From positions 744,001 to 808,000 of the forward strand of contig CAWATW010000004.1 in NCBI GenBank assembly GCA_963785075.1: 64,000 bases of DNA. Direction: 5' to 3'. A program made the translations under genes and the position numbers. The stretch comes from JAOUGY01 sp963785075. Its GTDB lineage: Bacteria; Actinomycetota; Acidimicrobiia; Spongiisociales; ZC4RG35. Below are positions 33,720 to 41,503 of this stretch, piece after piece; positions within the stretch are counted from its first letter, which is position 1, and the number at the start of each line of letters is the position of its first letter. The notes under the pieces are model-generated. The model searched no databases. It saw only the letters and a program-made list of their open reading frames with translations, and was not told the origin of the DNA.

Positions 33720-34550
33720 TCAGGCCTGGAGGGCCTGAGCGATGGTTCCCATCGTCTCCAACGACTCCTCCCACCCGGTGCCGGTGGTGAGCCCTCCATC
33801 GATCACCAGATCGACACCGTTGATGTAGGTCGACTCGTCGGATCCGAGGAACACGACCGCGCTTGCGATGTCATCAGGCACACCTGGCCTGGAGATGGGC
33901 GCTCTGCCTCCGGCTGTCTCAGAGAGCTCGTCGAGCTTCGCCTCGGCTTCGTCGGCTGAGAGACCCATCGACCTTCCAAAGATCGGTGTTGCGATGAAAC
34001 CAGGGGAAACCGAGTTGACCCGGACAGCGTGACGACCCAGCTCAGTCGCCACCGACTTCGTGAGGTGGATCACCGCCGCCTTGCAGGCGCTGTAGACGTG
34101 GGGGCCGTGACCGGTGCTCGAACCGGCGACCGAAGCGTTGTTGATGATGCTTCCCGAGCCCTGAGCTCGCATCACGGGCGCAACGTGCTTCATACCGAGC
34201 ATCACTCCGCGGAACAACACCGCGACTGTCGCGTCGAAACGGGCCGTGTCGATCTTGGCGATCGACCCCGCGACCCCGGGATGACCCGCATTGTGAAACG
34301 CAACGTCCACGCGCCCGAACCGATCGACGGCCGTCTGCACCACCCGTACGGTGTCCTCTTCCACGGCGGCGTCCGCCTCCACGAATATGACGCTCTCACC
34401 CAGTGCTTGTTCCAGATGGGCACCCTTGGCGGCCTGCCGTCCGGTGAAGACGACCGCCGCCCCCTCTGCCACGAAGCGCTCGACAGTCCTCCTCCCGATT
34501 CCGCTCGTCCCACCAGTGATGATCGCAACCTTGCCGTCCAGTCGTCCCAT
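33720..34550 (-). CDS. SDR-family oxidoreductase
   Basis: 276 residues. NAD(P)-binding TGGTSGIG (residues ~12-19), the NAG motif in FHNAGHPG, catalytic serine in NNASVAGS and YSACK as YxxxK complete the SDR set. Classical short-chain dehydrogenase; substrate likely an alcohol or ketone. The ATG at 34550 has GAGAGGA upstream, better than the in-frame ATG at 34595. It diverges from another SDR at 34652 with a 101-base intergenic region. Confidence 0.92.
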   Translation of the reverse strand: MGRLDGKVAIITGGTSGIGRRTVERFVAEGAAVVFTGRQAAKGAHLEQALGESVIFVEADAAVEEDTVRVVQTAVDRFGRVDVAFHNAGHPGVAGSIAKIDTARFDATVAVLFRGVMLGMKHVAPVMRAQGSGSIINNASVAGSSTGHGPHVYSACKAAVIHLTKSVATELGRHAVRVNSVSPGFIATPIFGRSMGLSADEAEAKLDELSETAGGRAPISRPGVPDDIASAVVFLGSDESTYINGVDLVIDGGLTTGTGWEESLETMGTIAQALQA

Positions 34551-34651
34551 GGTTCCTCTCGAGTGCGAATCGACAAACCGTAGTGAACGAGCCATCCCGG
34601 TGCGTCCCGCGGGTCCGGTCGTTCGAGGTAGCCTCGACTCGAGGAGGAAAG

Positions 34652-35494
34652 ATGCCAGGACTCGAAAACCGCACCGCGTTCATCACCGGAGGCACCAGAG
34701 GAATCGGTCTCGCGATCGCCAGACGGCTCGGCAAGGAGGGAGCCAATGTCGTCATCGCCGCCAAGACCGATCAGCCCCACCCGAAGCTGCCCGGCACCGT
34801 TCACACCGCCGCCGCAGAGGTCGAAGCAGCCGGTGGAAAGGGACTGGGGGTCGTGTGCGACATCCGTTCAGAGGAGCAGGTGCAGGCAGCCGTCGACGAG
34901 GCGGTCGACACTTTCGGCGGCATCGACATCGTGGTCAACAACGCCAGCGCCATCCAGCTCACCGGCACCGCCGCCACCGACATGAAGCGCTACGACCTCA
35001 TGAACTCCGTGAACGGGCGCGGAACCTTTGTCACCACGAAGACGTGCCTTCCCCACCTCATGCAGTCCGACAACCCACACATCCTGGCTCTGGCGCCACC
35101 GCTCGACATGAGGAGCCAATGGTTCGGCCCCAACGTCGCATATGCGATCGCCAAGTACACGATGAGCATGTGCATCCTCGGGTGGGCCGAAGAGTTCAAG
35201 CCGGTACCCATCGCTGCCAACGCCTTGTGGCCGCGGACCATGATCGCCACCGCGGCAATCGAGTTCGTGGTGGGAGAGGAATTGATGCGTTCTTCTCGAA
35301 CACCAGAGATCATGGCCGATGCCGCCCACGCCATAGTCACGAAACCCGCCGCCGAGTGCACCGGCAACTTCTTCATCGACGACGTCCTGTTGATGGAGGA
35401 GGGCGTCACAGACTTCCGGAAGTACAAGGTCGATCCCGATGCCGAGTTGGCGCTGGACGGCTTCCTCCCGGCGGATCTGCCACCGATGCCGTGA
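34652..35494 (+). CDS. SDR-family protein of the HSDL2-like type
   Basis: 280 residues. TGGTRGIG loop, then the HSDL2-type segment KTDQPHPKLPGTVHTAAAE (~residues 40-58), which ordinary SDRs lack. NNASA and YAIAK (catalytic tyrosine and lysine) follow. The product resembles the SDR half of hydroxysteroid dehydrogenase-like 2, active on fatty acyl or sterol-like substrates. GAGGAGG is seven bases before the ATG. It diverges from the SDR at 33720-34550 and may share its regulator. Confidence 0.9.
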   Translation: MPGLENRTAFITGGTRGIGLAIARRLGKEGANVVIAAKTDQPHPKLPGTVHTAAAEVEAAGGKGLGVVCDIRSEEQVQAAVDEAVDTFGGIDIVVNNASAIQLTGTAATDMKRYDLMNSVNGRGTFVTTKTCLPHLMQSDNPHILALAPPLDMRSQWFGPNVAYAIAKYTMSMCILGWAEEFKPVPIAANALWPRTMIATAAIEFVVGEELMRSSRTPEIMADAAHAIVTKPAAECTGNFFIDDVLLMEEGVTDFRKYKVDPDAELALDGFLPADLPPMP

Positions 35495-35552
35495 CCACCC
35501 GGACGATCCTCTGCCGACCCTGTGGTCGAAGGTCAGAGTGGATCTCCCTGCT

Positions 35553-36254
35553 TCAGGCCTCACTGGGGCGAGCCCGACGCCGACGCGCCGCCCACACCGC
35601 GATGACGGCGCCCAAGCCGAGCGCGGCGGCACCCGCCACGAGCGGGCCAACCGGCGATGAGGGCTTGCGCGCCTCGGCCTCCACCACGAACCCGGCGATA
35701 CTCTCCTCGTCGTAGTTCCACGTAACGGCGTTGCCGTCCTCCGAAACCGTGCCGTTCGTTTCGATCACCTCGCCCGGAAAGCGCACAGCCAACCGACCGT
35801 CGAGGTCGATCACCTCCGCGGCCTGAGCGAAGAGGTCGGCCTGATTGGAGTCTCCGGTGGGCGGCCCGAGCTCCGCTGCGAGTGAGTACCCGTCGGGGCT
35901 CTCGACGATCTCGAGGCTCGACCCTCCTCCCTGCACGGCGTCGCCGAGCAAGCCGGTGAGCTCCTCGAGATCCGCGAACTCGTGTGTAGCGACGACTCCC
36001 TCCCACTCGGCATCTACCGGAGCCTCAGAGATCGCCCAACCTCGTTCTTCCAGCCCATCCGTGAGCTGTGCCACCGGATCGGTGTCAGGTGAGAACGCCG
36101 CCACACCGTCCCGAAGTGCCTGATCGGATGCGAGCTGGAGAGTCACCAAACCGCTCGAGTCGTCGGCGATCTCGACATCGACCCACGCCCGTAGGCCGCA
36201 CCCGGACAAGAGGAAGGAGGCAAGGGCAACGAGCATCAGTCTTCGTGTCATCAC
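35553..36254 (-). CDS. LppM-like lipoprotein
   Basis: 233 residues with a lipoprotein signal (LASFLLSGCG, lipobox LSGC, cysteine ~19), a soluble extracytoplasmic domain (WVDVEIADDSSGLVTLQLASD onward; split WVDVEIADDSSG / LVTLQLASD) and a C-terminal transmembrane helix (GPLVAGAAALGLGAVIAVWA) ending in an arginine-rich stop-transfer. This two-anchor layout and the domain opening match mycobacterial LppM. Exact role in this organism unknown. It lies upstream of, and divergent from, the SIMPL lipoprotein. Confidence 0.75.
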   Translation of the reverse strand: MMTRRLMLVALASFLLSGCGLRAWVDVEIADDSSGLVTLQLASDQALRDGVAAFSPDTDPVAQLTDGLEERGWAISEAPVDAEWEGVVATHEFADLEELTGLLGDAVQGGGSSLEIVESPDGYSLAAELGPPTGDSNQADLFAQAAEVIDLDGRLAVRFPGEVIETNGTVSEDGNAVTWNYDEESIAGFVVEAEARKPSSPVGPLVAGAAALGLGAVIAVWAARRRRARPSEA

Positions 36255-36392
36255 GTCGCCATGATGGCGGGTCCGGCCGGCTACGTGCTCGGCGCGCTCC
36301 CCGTCCGACTCCGTGGTGCGAGGTCACGGAGGTGCCTCTCTCCTCTGGCGGCGTCCATCGCCGGCAGCGCACGATGGGATCGAGGAGGTGTG

Positions 36393-37187
36393 ATGGTGAA
36401 ACGAACGCTCACCACCCTGCTCGCGATGATGGTGATCGCCGCCTGTGGACAGGCGGACGACCTCGCCACTGAGACGCCTTCGCCGACCGTCACGGTCGCG
36501 ACGACAACCGTTGCTGCTCCGACGGAGACGACCGAGGCGCCGGCGGTTGTGGCGACCACCGTCCCTCGGGTAGACAGGAGCATCACCGTTGGCGGCATCG
36601 GAACCGAGTACGCAGCACCCACGAGGTCGGTGGTCAACCTGGCAGTGTGCAGCAGGGGCCAGACGGTCGAAGAGGCGGGCGCCCATGCGTCGTCGGCGGG
36701 TGACGCCATGATCGCAGCCCTCAGGTCGGCCGGTGTCGAGGAACGAGACATCCAGACATCGGAGTTCTCGGTGAATCCGTACTACGACCAGTATCCGCAG
36801 ATCACCGGGTACGAGGTGACCATCGGTTACCGGGTCACGGTCGGTGACATCGAGAGCATCGGCGAGATGCTGGGCGCCGCGATACGAGCTGGTGGCGACG
36901 ACGCCCGGGCATGGGGGATGCGATTCGAGGCAGACCCTGATGGGCTGATGCAGGCTGCCCGCACCGCTGCGTGGGCCGACGTCGAAGGACGCGCCCAGGC
37001 TCTCGCGGATCTGGCGGGCGAACCGCTCGGCGACGTTCTGGACATCCACGAGAAGGTGCTGCTCTCGAACTCGTCCGGAATGATCCAGGGTGGAGAGGGT
37101 GACTCGGCCAGCTTCGACATCCCAGCATCGCCCGGCGTGGCGGGAGTGATCGTGCTTCTCACAGTCACCTATTCGATCGGTGACTGA
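36393..37187 (+). CDS. SIMPL (DUF541) domain lipoprotein
   Basis: 264 residues. A lipobox (MVIAACG, cysteine ~18) precedes a threonine/alanine-rich linker (~25-60) and a SIMPL domain (~66-264): ITVGGIGTEYAAPTRSVVNL at the start and IQTSEFSVNPYYD in the middle. SIMPL proteins sit in the periplasm or on the outer face; their function is poorly known, some linked to stress resistance. AGGAGG is six bases before the ATG. Its 3' end overlaps the SpoU methyltransferase gene by 23 bases, tail to tail. Confidence 0.88.
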   Translation: MVKRTLTTLLAMMVIAACGQADDLATETPSPTVTVATTTVAAPTETTEAPAVVATTVPRVDRSITVGGIGTEYAAPTRSVVNLAVCSRGQTVEEAGAHASSAGDAMIAALRSAGVEERDIQTSEFSVNPYYDQYPQITGYEVTIGYRVTVGDIESIGEMLGAAIRAGGDDARAWGMRFEADPDGLMQAARTAAWADVEGRAQALADLAGEPLGDVLDIHEKVLLSNSSGMIQGGEGDSASFDIPASPGVAGVIVLLTVTYSIGD

Positions 37188-37983
37188 CGGCTGACAGGCG
37201 GGCGAAGGCGACAGCCGCCGCGTGGCCGACGTTGAGCGAGTCGACCCGTGGGGAGATCGGAATGGTCACTTCCACGTCCGCGGTATCGATCGCCGAACGA
37301 GAGAGCCCCGCACCTTCAGCCCCCAGCATCACCATGGTCGGTGGTCCGACTTCGAGCTCGTCGAGGGGGGTGGCATCGGGCCCGATCGTGAGGGCCACGA
37401 CGCGGAGACCACAGTCCCGGGCGGCGGTCACCTCCCCCGGCCACTCGGTCGCCCGCACGACGGACAGGTCGAACACGGTTCCCATGGACACGCGGACCGA
37501 CCTTCGATACCAGGGATCGGCGCAGGTCGGGTCCAGGAGTATCGTTCCAGCCCCGAAGGCCACCGCCGACCTGATGATCGCACCGAGGTTCTCGTGGTCG
37601 TTGATCCCTTCCAAGGCGCACACGAGCAGTTGCCCGGATACTGCTTGGCCCAGTGCCGGCGCCTTTGGGCGATCGGCCGACGCCAATGCACCTCGATGGA
37701 TGTCGAAGCCAACGATCTGTTCCATGACATGGACCTCGGCGACGAAGACCGGGGCGTCGATCGGCGCAAGCCGCGACTCCAGCCTCTTGAACTTCGACTC
37801 GCTGAGCAGGAGGCTGCGCACGCCCAGATCCGACTCGAGAAGACGCTCGATGACGGTGACCCCTTCAGCGACGAAGAATCCCCCTTCGGGTTCGAGACGG
37901 CTTCTTCGGGCAGGATCGCGCAGCCCTCGATAATCGTCGAGTCGCCGGTCGTCGACCTCGGTGATCCTGATGACCGAGCTCAC
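37165..37983 (-). CDS. SpoU/TrmH-family RNA 2'-O-methyltransferase
   Basis: 272 residues. An N-terminal substrate-binding domain (FFVAEGVTVIERLLES) is followed by the SPOUT knot domain (~115-272) with the three motifs: GINDHENLGAIIRSAVAFGA, VMLGAEGAGLS and IPISPRVDSLNVGHAAAVA. The knot uses the family N-x-G-x-x-x-R residue set. Target is probably a tRNA or rRNA ribose; which one cannot be told. The GTG start overlaps the stop of the HAD gene (GTGA). Confidence 0.94.
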   Translation of the reverse strand: MSSVIRITEVDDRRLDDYRGLRDPARRSRLEPEGGFFVAEGVTVIERLLESDLGVRSLLLSESKFKRLESRLAPIDAPVFVAEVHVMEQIVGFDIHRGALASADRPKAPALGQAVSGQLLVCALEGINDHENLGAIIRSAVAFGAGTILLDPTCADPWYRRSVRVSMGTVFDLSVVRATEWPGEVTAARDCGLRVVALTIGPDATPLDELEVGPPTMVMLGAEGAGLSRSAIDTADVEVTIPISPRVDSLNVGHAAAVAFARLSAVSHRSNR

Positions 37984-38738
37984 ACCTCTATCTCGGCGAC
38001 AGACCGAACGACATGGTTCGGTCGATACGGTGACCGACTGACGTCGCCATCGGCGGTGACACCGGACAGCACGAGGATCGTCTCGAGACCCGCCTCCATC
38101 CCGCCCTTGATGTCGGTGCGGAGGTTGTCCCCAACCATCATGGTGTCCTCGGAGTGCACATCGAGATGGTTGAGCGCAGACCGGAACATGAACGGATTCG
38201 GTTTCCCCACGACGTATGGGGCGATCCCGGTGGCAGTCTCGATCAGTGCGGCCACCGATCCGGCTGCCGGGACGATCCCCCGCTCGGATGGGCCGGCGGC
38301 GTCAGGATTGGTCACGACGAATGACGCACCTTCCGAGATGTGTCGAACGGCGGCGGTGATGGCCTCGATGTCCAGGCGACCCTCACCGAGGACGACATAG
38401 TCGGGGTCGAGATCGGTGATGACGTATCCCACACCGTGCAGCGCCGTCGTCAGACCGCTCTCCCCCACCACGTAGGCCTTGCCATTGGGTCGCTGAGCGT
38501 CGAGAAACCGGGCGGTCGCCATCGCCGAGGTGAAGATGCGATCGGCCGGCACCTCGAGCCGCATCGATTTGAGACGGTGGGCGAGGTCGGCGGGCGTGTA
38601 GGTCGAGTTGTTGGTGAGCACCAGGTATCGCCGCCCGGATGCCTCGATCCTCGACAAGAACTCGCTGGCTCCATCCACCGGAGTCTTCCCGCGAATGAGA
38701 ACGCCGTCCATATCGAGAAGGAAGTGTTTGCCATGCAC
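37980..38738 (-). CDS. HAD-IIA hydrolase (NagD-like)
   Basis: 252-residue phosphatase of the HAD superfamily, class IIA cap. FLLDMDGVLIRG is motif I (nucleophile aspartate), LVLTNNST motif II, and VGKPNPFMF with MMVGDNLRTDIKGG motifs III and IV. NagD-type enzymes act on sugar phosphates, nucleotides or pyridoxal phosphate. The stop overlaps the SpoU gene start, so the two are co-expressed. The start is the ATG at 38738, nine residues before the motif. Confidence 0.92.
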   Translation of the reverse strand: MHGKHFLLDMDGVLIRGKTPVDGASEFLSRIEASGRRYLVLTNNSTYTPADLAHRLKSMRLEVPADRIFTSAMATARFLDAQRPNGKAYVVGESGLTTALHGVGYVITDLDPDYVVLGEGRLDIEAITAAVRHISEGASFVVTNPDAAGPSERGIVPAAGSVAALIETATGIAPYVVGKPNPFMFRSALNHLDVHSEDTMMVGDNLRTDIKGGMEAGLETILVLSGVTADGDVSRSPYRPNHVVRSVAEIEV

Positions 38739-38836
38739 ACGCCGAGGCTACCGGAACCGCGGTCGCGCCTGGACACCCGAAGGGAGGCGCCGGCCGGACT
38801 CGCACCAGACGGTACATCCCCTCGCTCACGGGACTG

Positions 38837-39778
38837 TCACCCGGCCGACGCCGGGTCGCGAAGCCAGGCCAGCGACGCTGCGAGAGCTTCGTCGAGCGGA
38901 GTGTCGGCGAATCCGAATGCCGATCGGAACTTGGAGTCGTCCACCACGAAGGGCCGATCCCACTGATGGATGATCCCAAGCGTCTCTCGTGAGATCGGAT
39001 GGAAGGGAGACGCCAATCGGAGCATGGTCTTCGAGACGACGCCGCTTTCGAGCGTGCGGTCGGCCACGCGCCGAACCTCGGACATGAGCGCTGCACCGGT
39101 GAGGGCGGGTCCATGCGGTACGTGCCAAATCTCGCCGTCGGCGCGGTCCGACCTGCCGAGAGTGACATAGGCCCGGGCGACATCGGGGAGGTATGCAACC
39201 GAGTGCGGCATGTCGTCGCGTGCGATCCACCGCATCGTCTTTCCGGCGGCAGCCGGACCCATCACCAGTTGCGAGATCCCGGAGTTGGTGCAGTCCGGCC
39301 CGAAATAATCGGATGCGCGGCCGATGACGACGCGCAGGCGACCCGCATGATGCTGCGAAAGCAGGGTTGTGGTCATCTGGCGGCGTACGACCCCCTTCTT
39401 GTCGGTCGCCCGTTCTGGCGTGGTCTCTCCCATGGGCTCCGTCACCGGGCCGTAGCCGTACAGGTTGTCGACCATCACGAACTTGGCACCGACCGCCGCC
39501 GTGGCACCGACCGCGGCGTCGAGCATGTCCGGGAATCGCTCTCGCCACTTCGTGTACGGGGGTTGAGCGGCCATGTAGACGACCGATGCACCCTCGACTG
39601 CGCGAAGTGCCTCGCCGGCTGTCTCGATGTCAGCGGCCACGGGGTCGGCGAGCGCGTGAACGGTCTCACCGGTGCGGCTCACGGTTCTGGTTCGAAGCCC
39701 ATCCTCGGCCAGGGCCTTGGCGATCGCCCTTCCCGCACCACCCGTGGCTCCCAGCACCACGTGCAACTCTTCGGTCAC
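38837..39778 (-). CDS. NAD(P)-dependent epimerase/dehydratase-like oxidoreductase
   Basis: 313 residues of the extended SDR/NmrA type. The Rossmann loop is VVLGATGGAGRAIAKAL (~residues 7-23). A YGYGPVTEP segment supplies the tyrosine and a VIGRASDYFGP motif follows. The long frame continues to 39898, but GTG at 39778 has AAGGAGAGG upstream and starts at the beta strand. It diverges from a TetR gene and is probably its target. Substrate unknown. Confidence 0.85.
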   Translation of the reverse strand: MTEELHVVLGATGGAGRAIAKALAEDGLRTRTVSRTGETVHALADPVAADIETAGEALRAVEGASVVYMAAQPPYTKWRERFPDMLDAAVGATAAVGAKFVMVDNLYGYGPVTEPMGETTPERATDKKGVVRRQMTTTLLSQHHAGRLRVVIGRASDYFGPDCTNSGISQLVMGPAAAGKTMRWIARDDMPHSVAYLPDVARAYVTLGRSDRADGEIWHVPHGPALTGAALMSEVRRVADRTLESGVVSKTMLRLASPFHPISRETLGIIHQWDRPFVVDDSKFRSAFGFADTPLDEALAASLAWLRDPASAG

Positions 39779-39800
39779 AATCCTCTCCTTTCGAGAAAGC

Positions 39801-39845
39801 GCGAACATCGTTCGCGTCATCGACATGATTGCGAACACTGTTCGC
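39801..39845. promoter_or_regulatory. Two palindromic TetR operators
   Basis: Two 15-base palindromes with three-base centres: GCGAAC-ATC-GTTCGC at 39801-39815 and GCGAAC-ACT-GTTCGC at 39831-39845, 30 bases apart. They lie between the divergent reductase and TetR genes and flank or overlap both start regions. A TACGAT -10 box at 39862-39867 is seven bases before the TetR ATG, so TetR also looks leaderless and its second operator covers the -35 region. Autoregulation and joint repression are likely. Confidence 0.7.
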
Positions 39846-39873
39846 CTTGTCAAACGGTGTTTACGATGAGGAC

Positions 39874-40560
39874 ATGACCACGCGACGAGACAAGGCACGA
39901 GCCGCCACCATCGAAGAGATCAAACAGGCGGCGCTCTCCCAGATCGCGGCGGAAGGCACGACCGCCCTGAGCATTCGAGGGATTGCCCGGGCCATAGGAA
40001 TGAGCCCTGCCGGCCTGTACCGCTACTACGAAGGCCTCGATGCCCTCCTCACCGATCTGATCACCGACGCGTACTCCGATCTTGCCGGAACGGTCGAGGC
40101 TGCGATCGCCGACACGTCAGGAGGCTCCGGGGACCGATTCACCGCAGGGGTGATGGCGTATCGGGGATGGGCGGTTCGCCAACCGAATCGGTTCCTTCTC
40201 ATATTCGGTACTCCGATTCCCGGCTACGCCGCCCCCGAGGGCGGTCCGACGGTGGAAGCCAACCGTCGGCTCGGTCAGGCCTTCTTCATGGTCGCCGCCG
40301 AAGGCTGGAACGAGGGCGAGATCCAAAAGCCCCGGGTCGAGCGGCCGATCACCGATAGTGAGCGGGACCTCGCCGCCGACATCGGAGCCGTCGCCGAGGG
40401 CTTTCCGAACGAACTGGTCCCGGTCCTCCTTGGTACCTGGGCGCACTTCCACGGCCTGGTGACACTCGAGATCCTGGAGCAACTGCACTGGATGTATCCG
40501 GACCCACGAGAGTTCTTCGCAGGCGAGGTCAGACGCATGGTGAAGGCTCTGGTTCGCTGA
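39874..40560 (+). CDS. TetR-family regulator
   Basis: 228 residues. The helix-turn-helix occupies ~18-60 (LSIRGIARAIGMSPAGLYRYY; DALLTDLI), and the C-terminal ligand domain is TetR_C_13/DUF-like with a long helix bundle. The ATG at 39874 gives the common RRDKARAATIEEIKQAA N-terminus. It diverges from the oxidoreductase at 38837-39778 across two palindromes it presumably binds. It converges on coxM across a bidirectional terminator. Confidence 0.9.
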   Translation: MTTRRDKARAATIEEIKQAALSQIAAEGTTALSIRGIARAIGMSPAGLYRYYEGLDALLTDLITDAYSDLAGTVEAAIADTSGGSGDRFTAGVMAYRGWAVRQPNRFLLIFGTPIPGYAAPEGGPTVEANRRLGQAFFMVAAEGWNEGEIQKPRVERPITDSERDLAADIGAVAEGFPNELVPVLLGTWAHFHGLVTLEILEQLHWMYPDPREFFAGEVRRMVKALVR

Positions 40561-40564
40561 GCAC

Positions 40565-40597
40565 GGCGAGGGGCCGGTCCTGGACCGGCCCCTCGCC
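40565..40597. terminator. Bidirectional intrinsic terminator
   Basis: A perfect 16-bp inverted repeat (GGCGAGGGGCCGGTCC at 40565-40580, complement at 40582-40597) with a one-base centre folds as a ~14-bp stem. It is followed by TTCTCT on the plus strand. It separates the convergent TetR and coxM genes and should stop both transcripts. Confidence 0.85.
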
Positions 40598-40640
40598 TTC
40601 TCTCCCGTCTGACAGCGAACTCGGTGCTCGTAGACCGGCC

Positions 40641-41495
40641 TTATCCGGTCCCGCCCGCCTCGGCGAGCGCCTGGGTGAGCGCACGCTTCACCATCACTCT
40701 CGCCAGATGCGCCTTGTAGTCCGCGGAGCCGTAGAGGTCTTCGAGAACCGTAACGCCCTCCACCGCCCGCTCCGCCGCCGCCGCCACGGCGCTCTCGGAG
40801 CCGTCGGTTCCGACGATCGCCTCCATCACACCGTTCGCCAGCTGCGTCTTCGTGCCGACACCGGTAAGTGCGACGCGAGCATCTGTCACCGCGCCGTTCT
40901 TCTTCACCCACGCCGATGCACCGGCCACTGCGTAGTCGGTGTGCCCGCCGCGCCGACCGAGCTTCTCGTACGCCGAACCGCCGCCCCGGTTGGGTATGCG
41001 GATCTCGGTGAGGATCTCGCCAGGCTCGAGCGCCGAGGTCAACACGTCGACGAAGAAATCGTCGGCCGGGATCTCCCTGGCGCCGTTGGCGCTCTTGGCA
41101 ACCATCGTCCCGCCGAGCGCAAGCACGGCCGATGGCTGATCGGCGGCGATGTCGGCATGGGCGACGGCGCCGCATGTGGTACCGCGATTTCGCACCTGCA
41201 CATCGCCGGTCCAGGCGGCGGCGGTCGTCAGCGCCGTCGGCAACCCGGAGGCAGCCGTCTCGGCGTGAGTGACCAGCGCCCCGATCGACCAATGGTCGCC
41301 CTTGTCGGCGATCTCACCCATGCCGCCGATGCGAGAGATGTCCACCACCAGGTCCGGTGAGAACAGGCGGAGCTTCATGAGCGGGATGAGCGACATGCCG
41401 CCGGACATCACCTTGGCCATCTCGGCGTTGCCGAGCTCGCGGAGTGCCTCGTCGAGTGAGGACGGGGCCACGTAGTCGAATGATCTCGGATACAT
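40641..41495 (-). CDS. coxM: Molybdenum hydroxylase FAD-binding subunit (CoxM-like)
   Basis: 284 residues, the medium subunit carrying FAD. The two FAD contacts are visible: SGGMSLIPLMKLRL (~31-44) and TCGAVAHADIAADQP (~105-119). It passes electrons from the 2Fe-2S subunit to quinone or another acceptor. The stop of coxL is nine bases upstream. The order on the strand is S-L-M, as in form II CO-dehydrogenase-like clusters (form I clusters are M-S-L). Gene symbol reflects family membership, not proven CO oxidation. Confidence 0.9.
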   Translation of the reverse strand: MYPRSFDYVAPSSLDEALRELGNAEMAKVMSGGMSLIPLMKLRLFSPDLVVDISRIGGMGEIADKGDHWSIGALVTHAETAASGLPTALTTAAAWTGDVQVRNRGTTCGAVAHADIAADQPSAVLALGGTMVAKSANGAREIPADDFFVDVLTSALEPGEILTEIRIPNRGGGSAYEKLGRRGGHTDYAVAGASAWVKKNGAVTDARVALTGVGTKTQLANGVMEAIVGTDGSESAVAAAAERAVEGVTVLEDLYGSADYKAHLARVMVKRALTQALAEAGGTG

Positions 41496-41503
41496 GGTTC
41501 CTC

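Noticed and set aside
33347..33799. Open frames of 100-150 codons inside the repeat island
   Set aside because: They translate the GGTCCG/CCGGAC repeats into low-complexity protein and no start has an RBS.
39801..39845. LexA boxes between the reductase and TetR genes
   Set aside because: The centres are three bases, not four, so the symmetry differs from the LexA box; a TetR operator explains position better.
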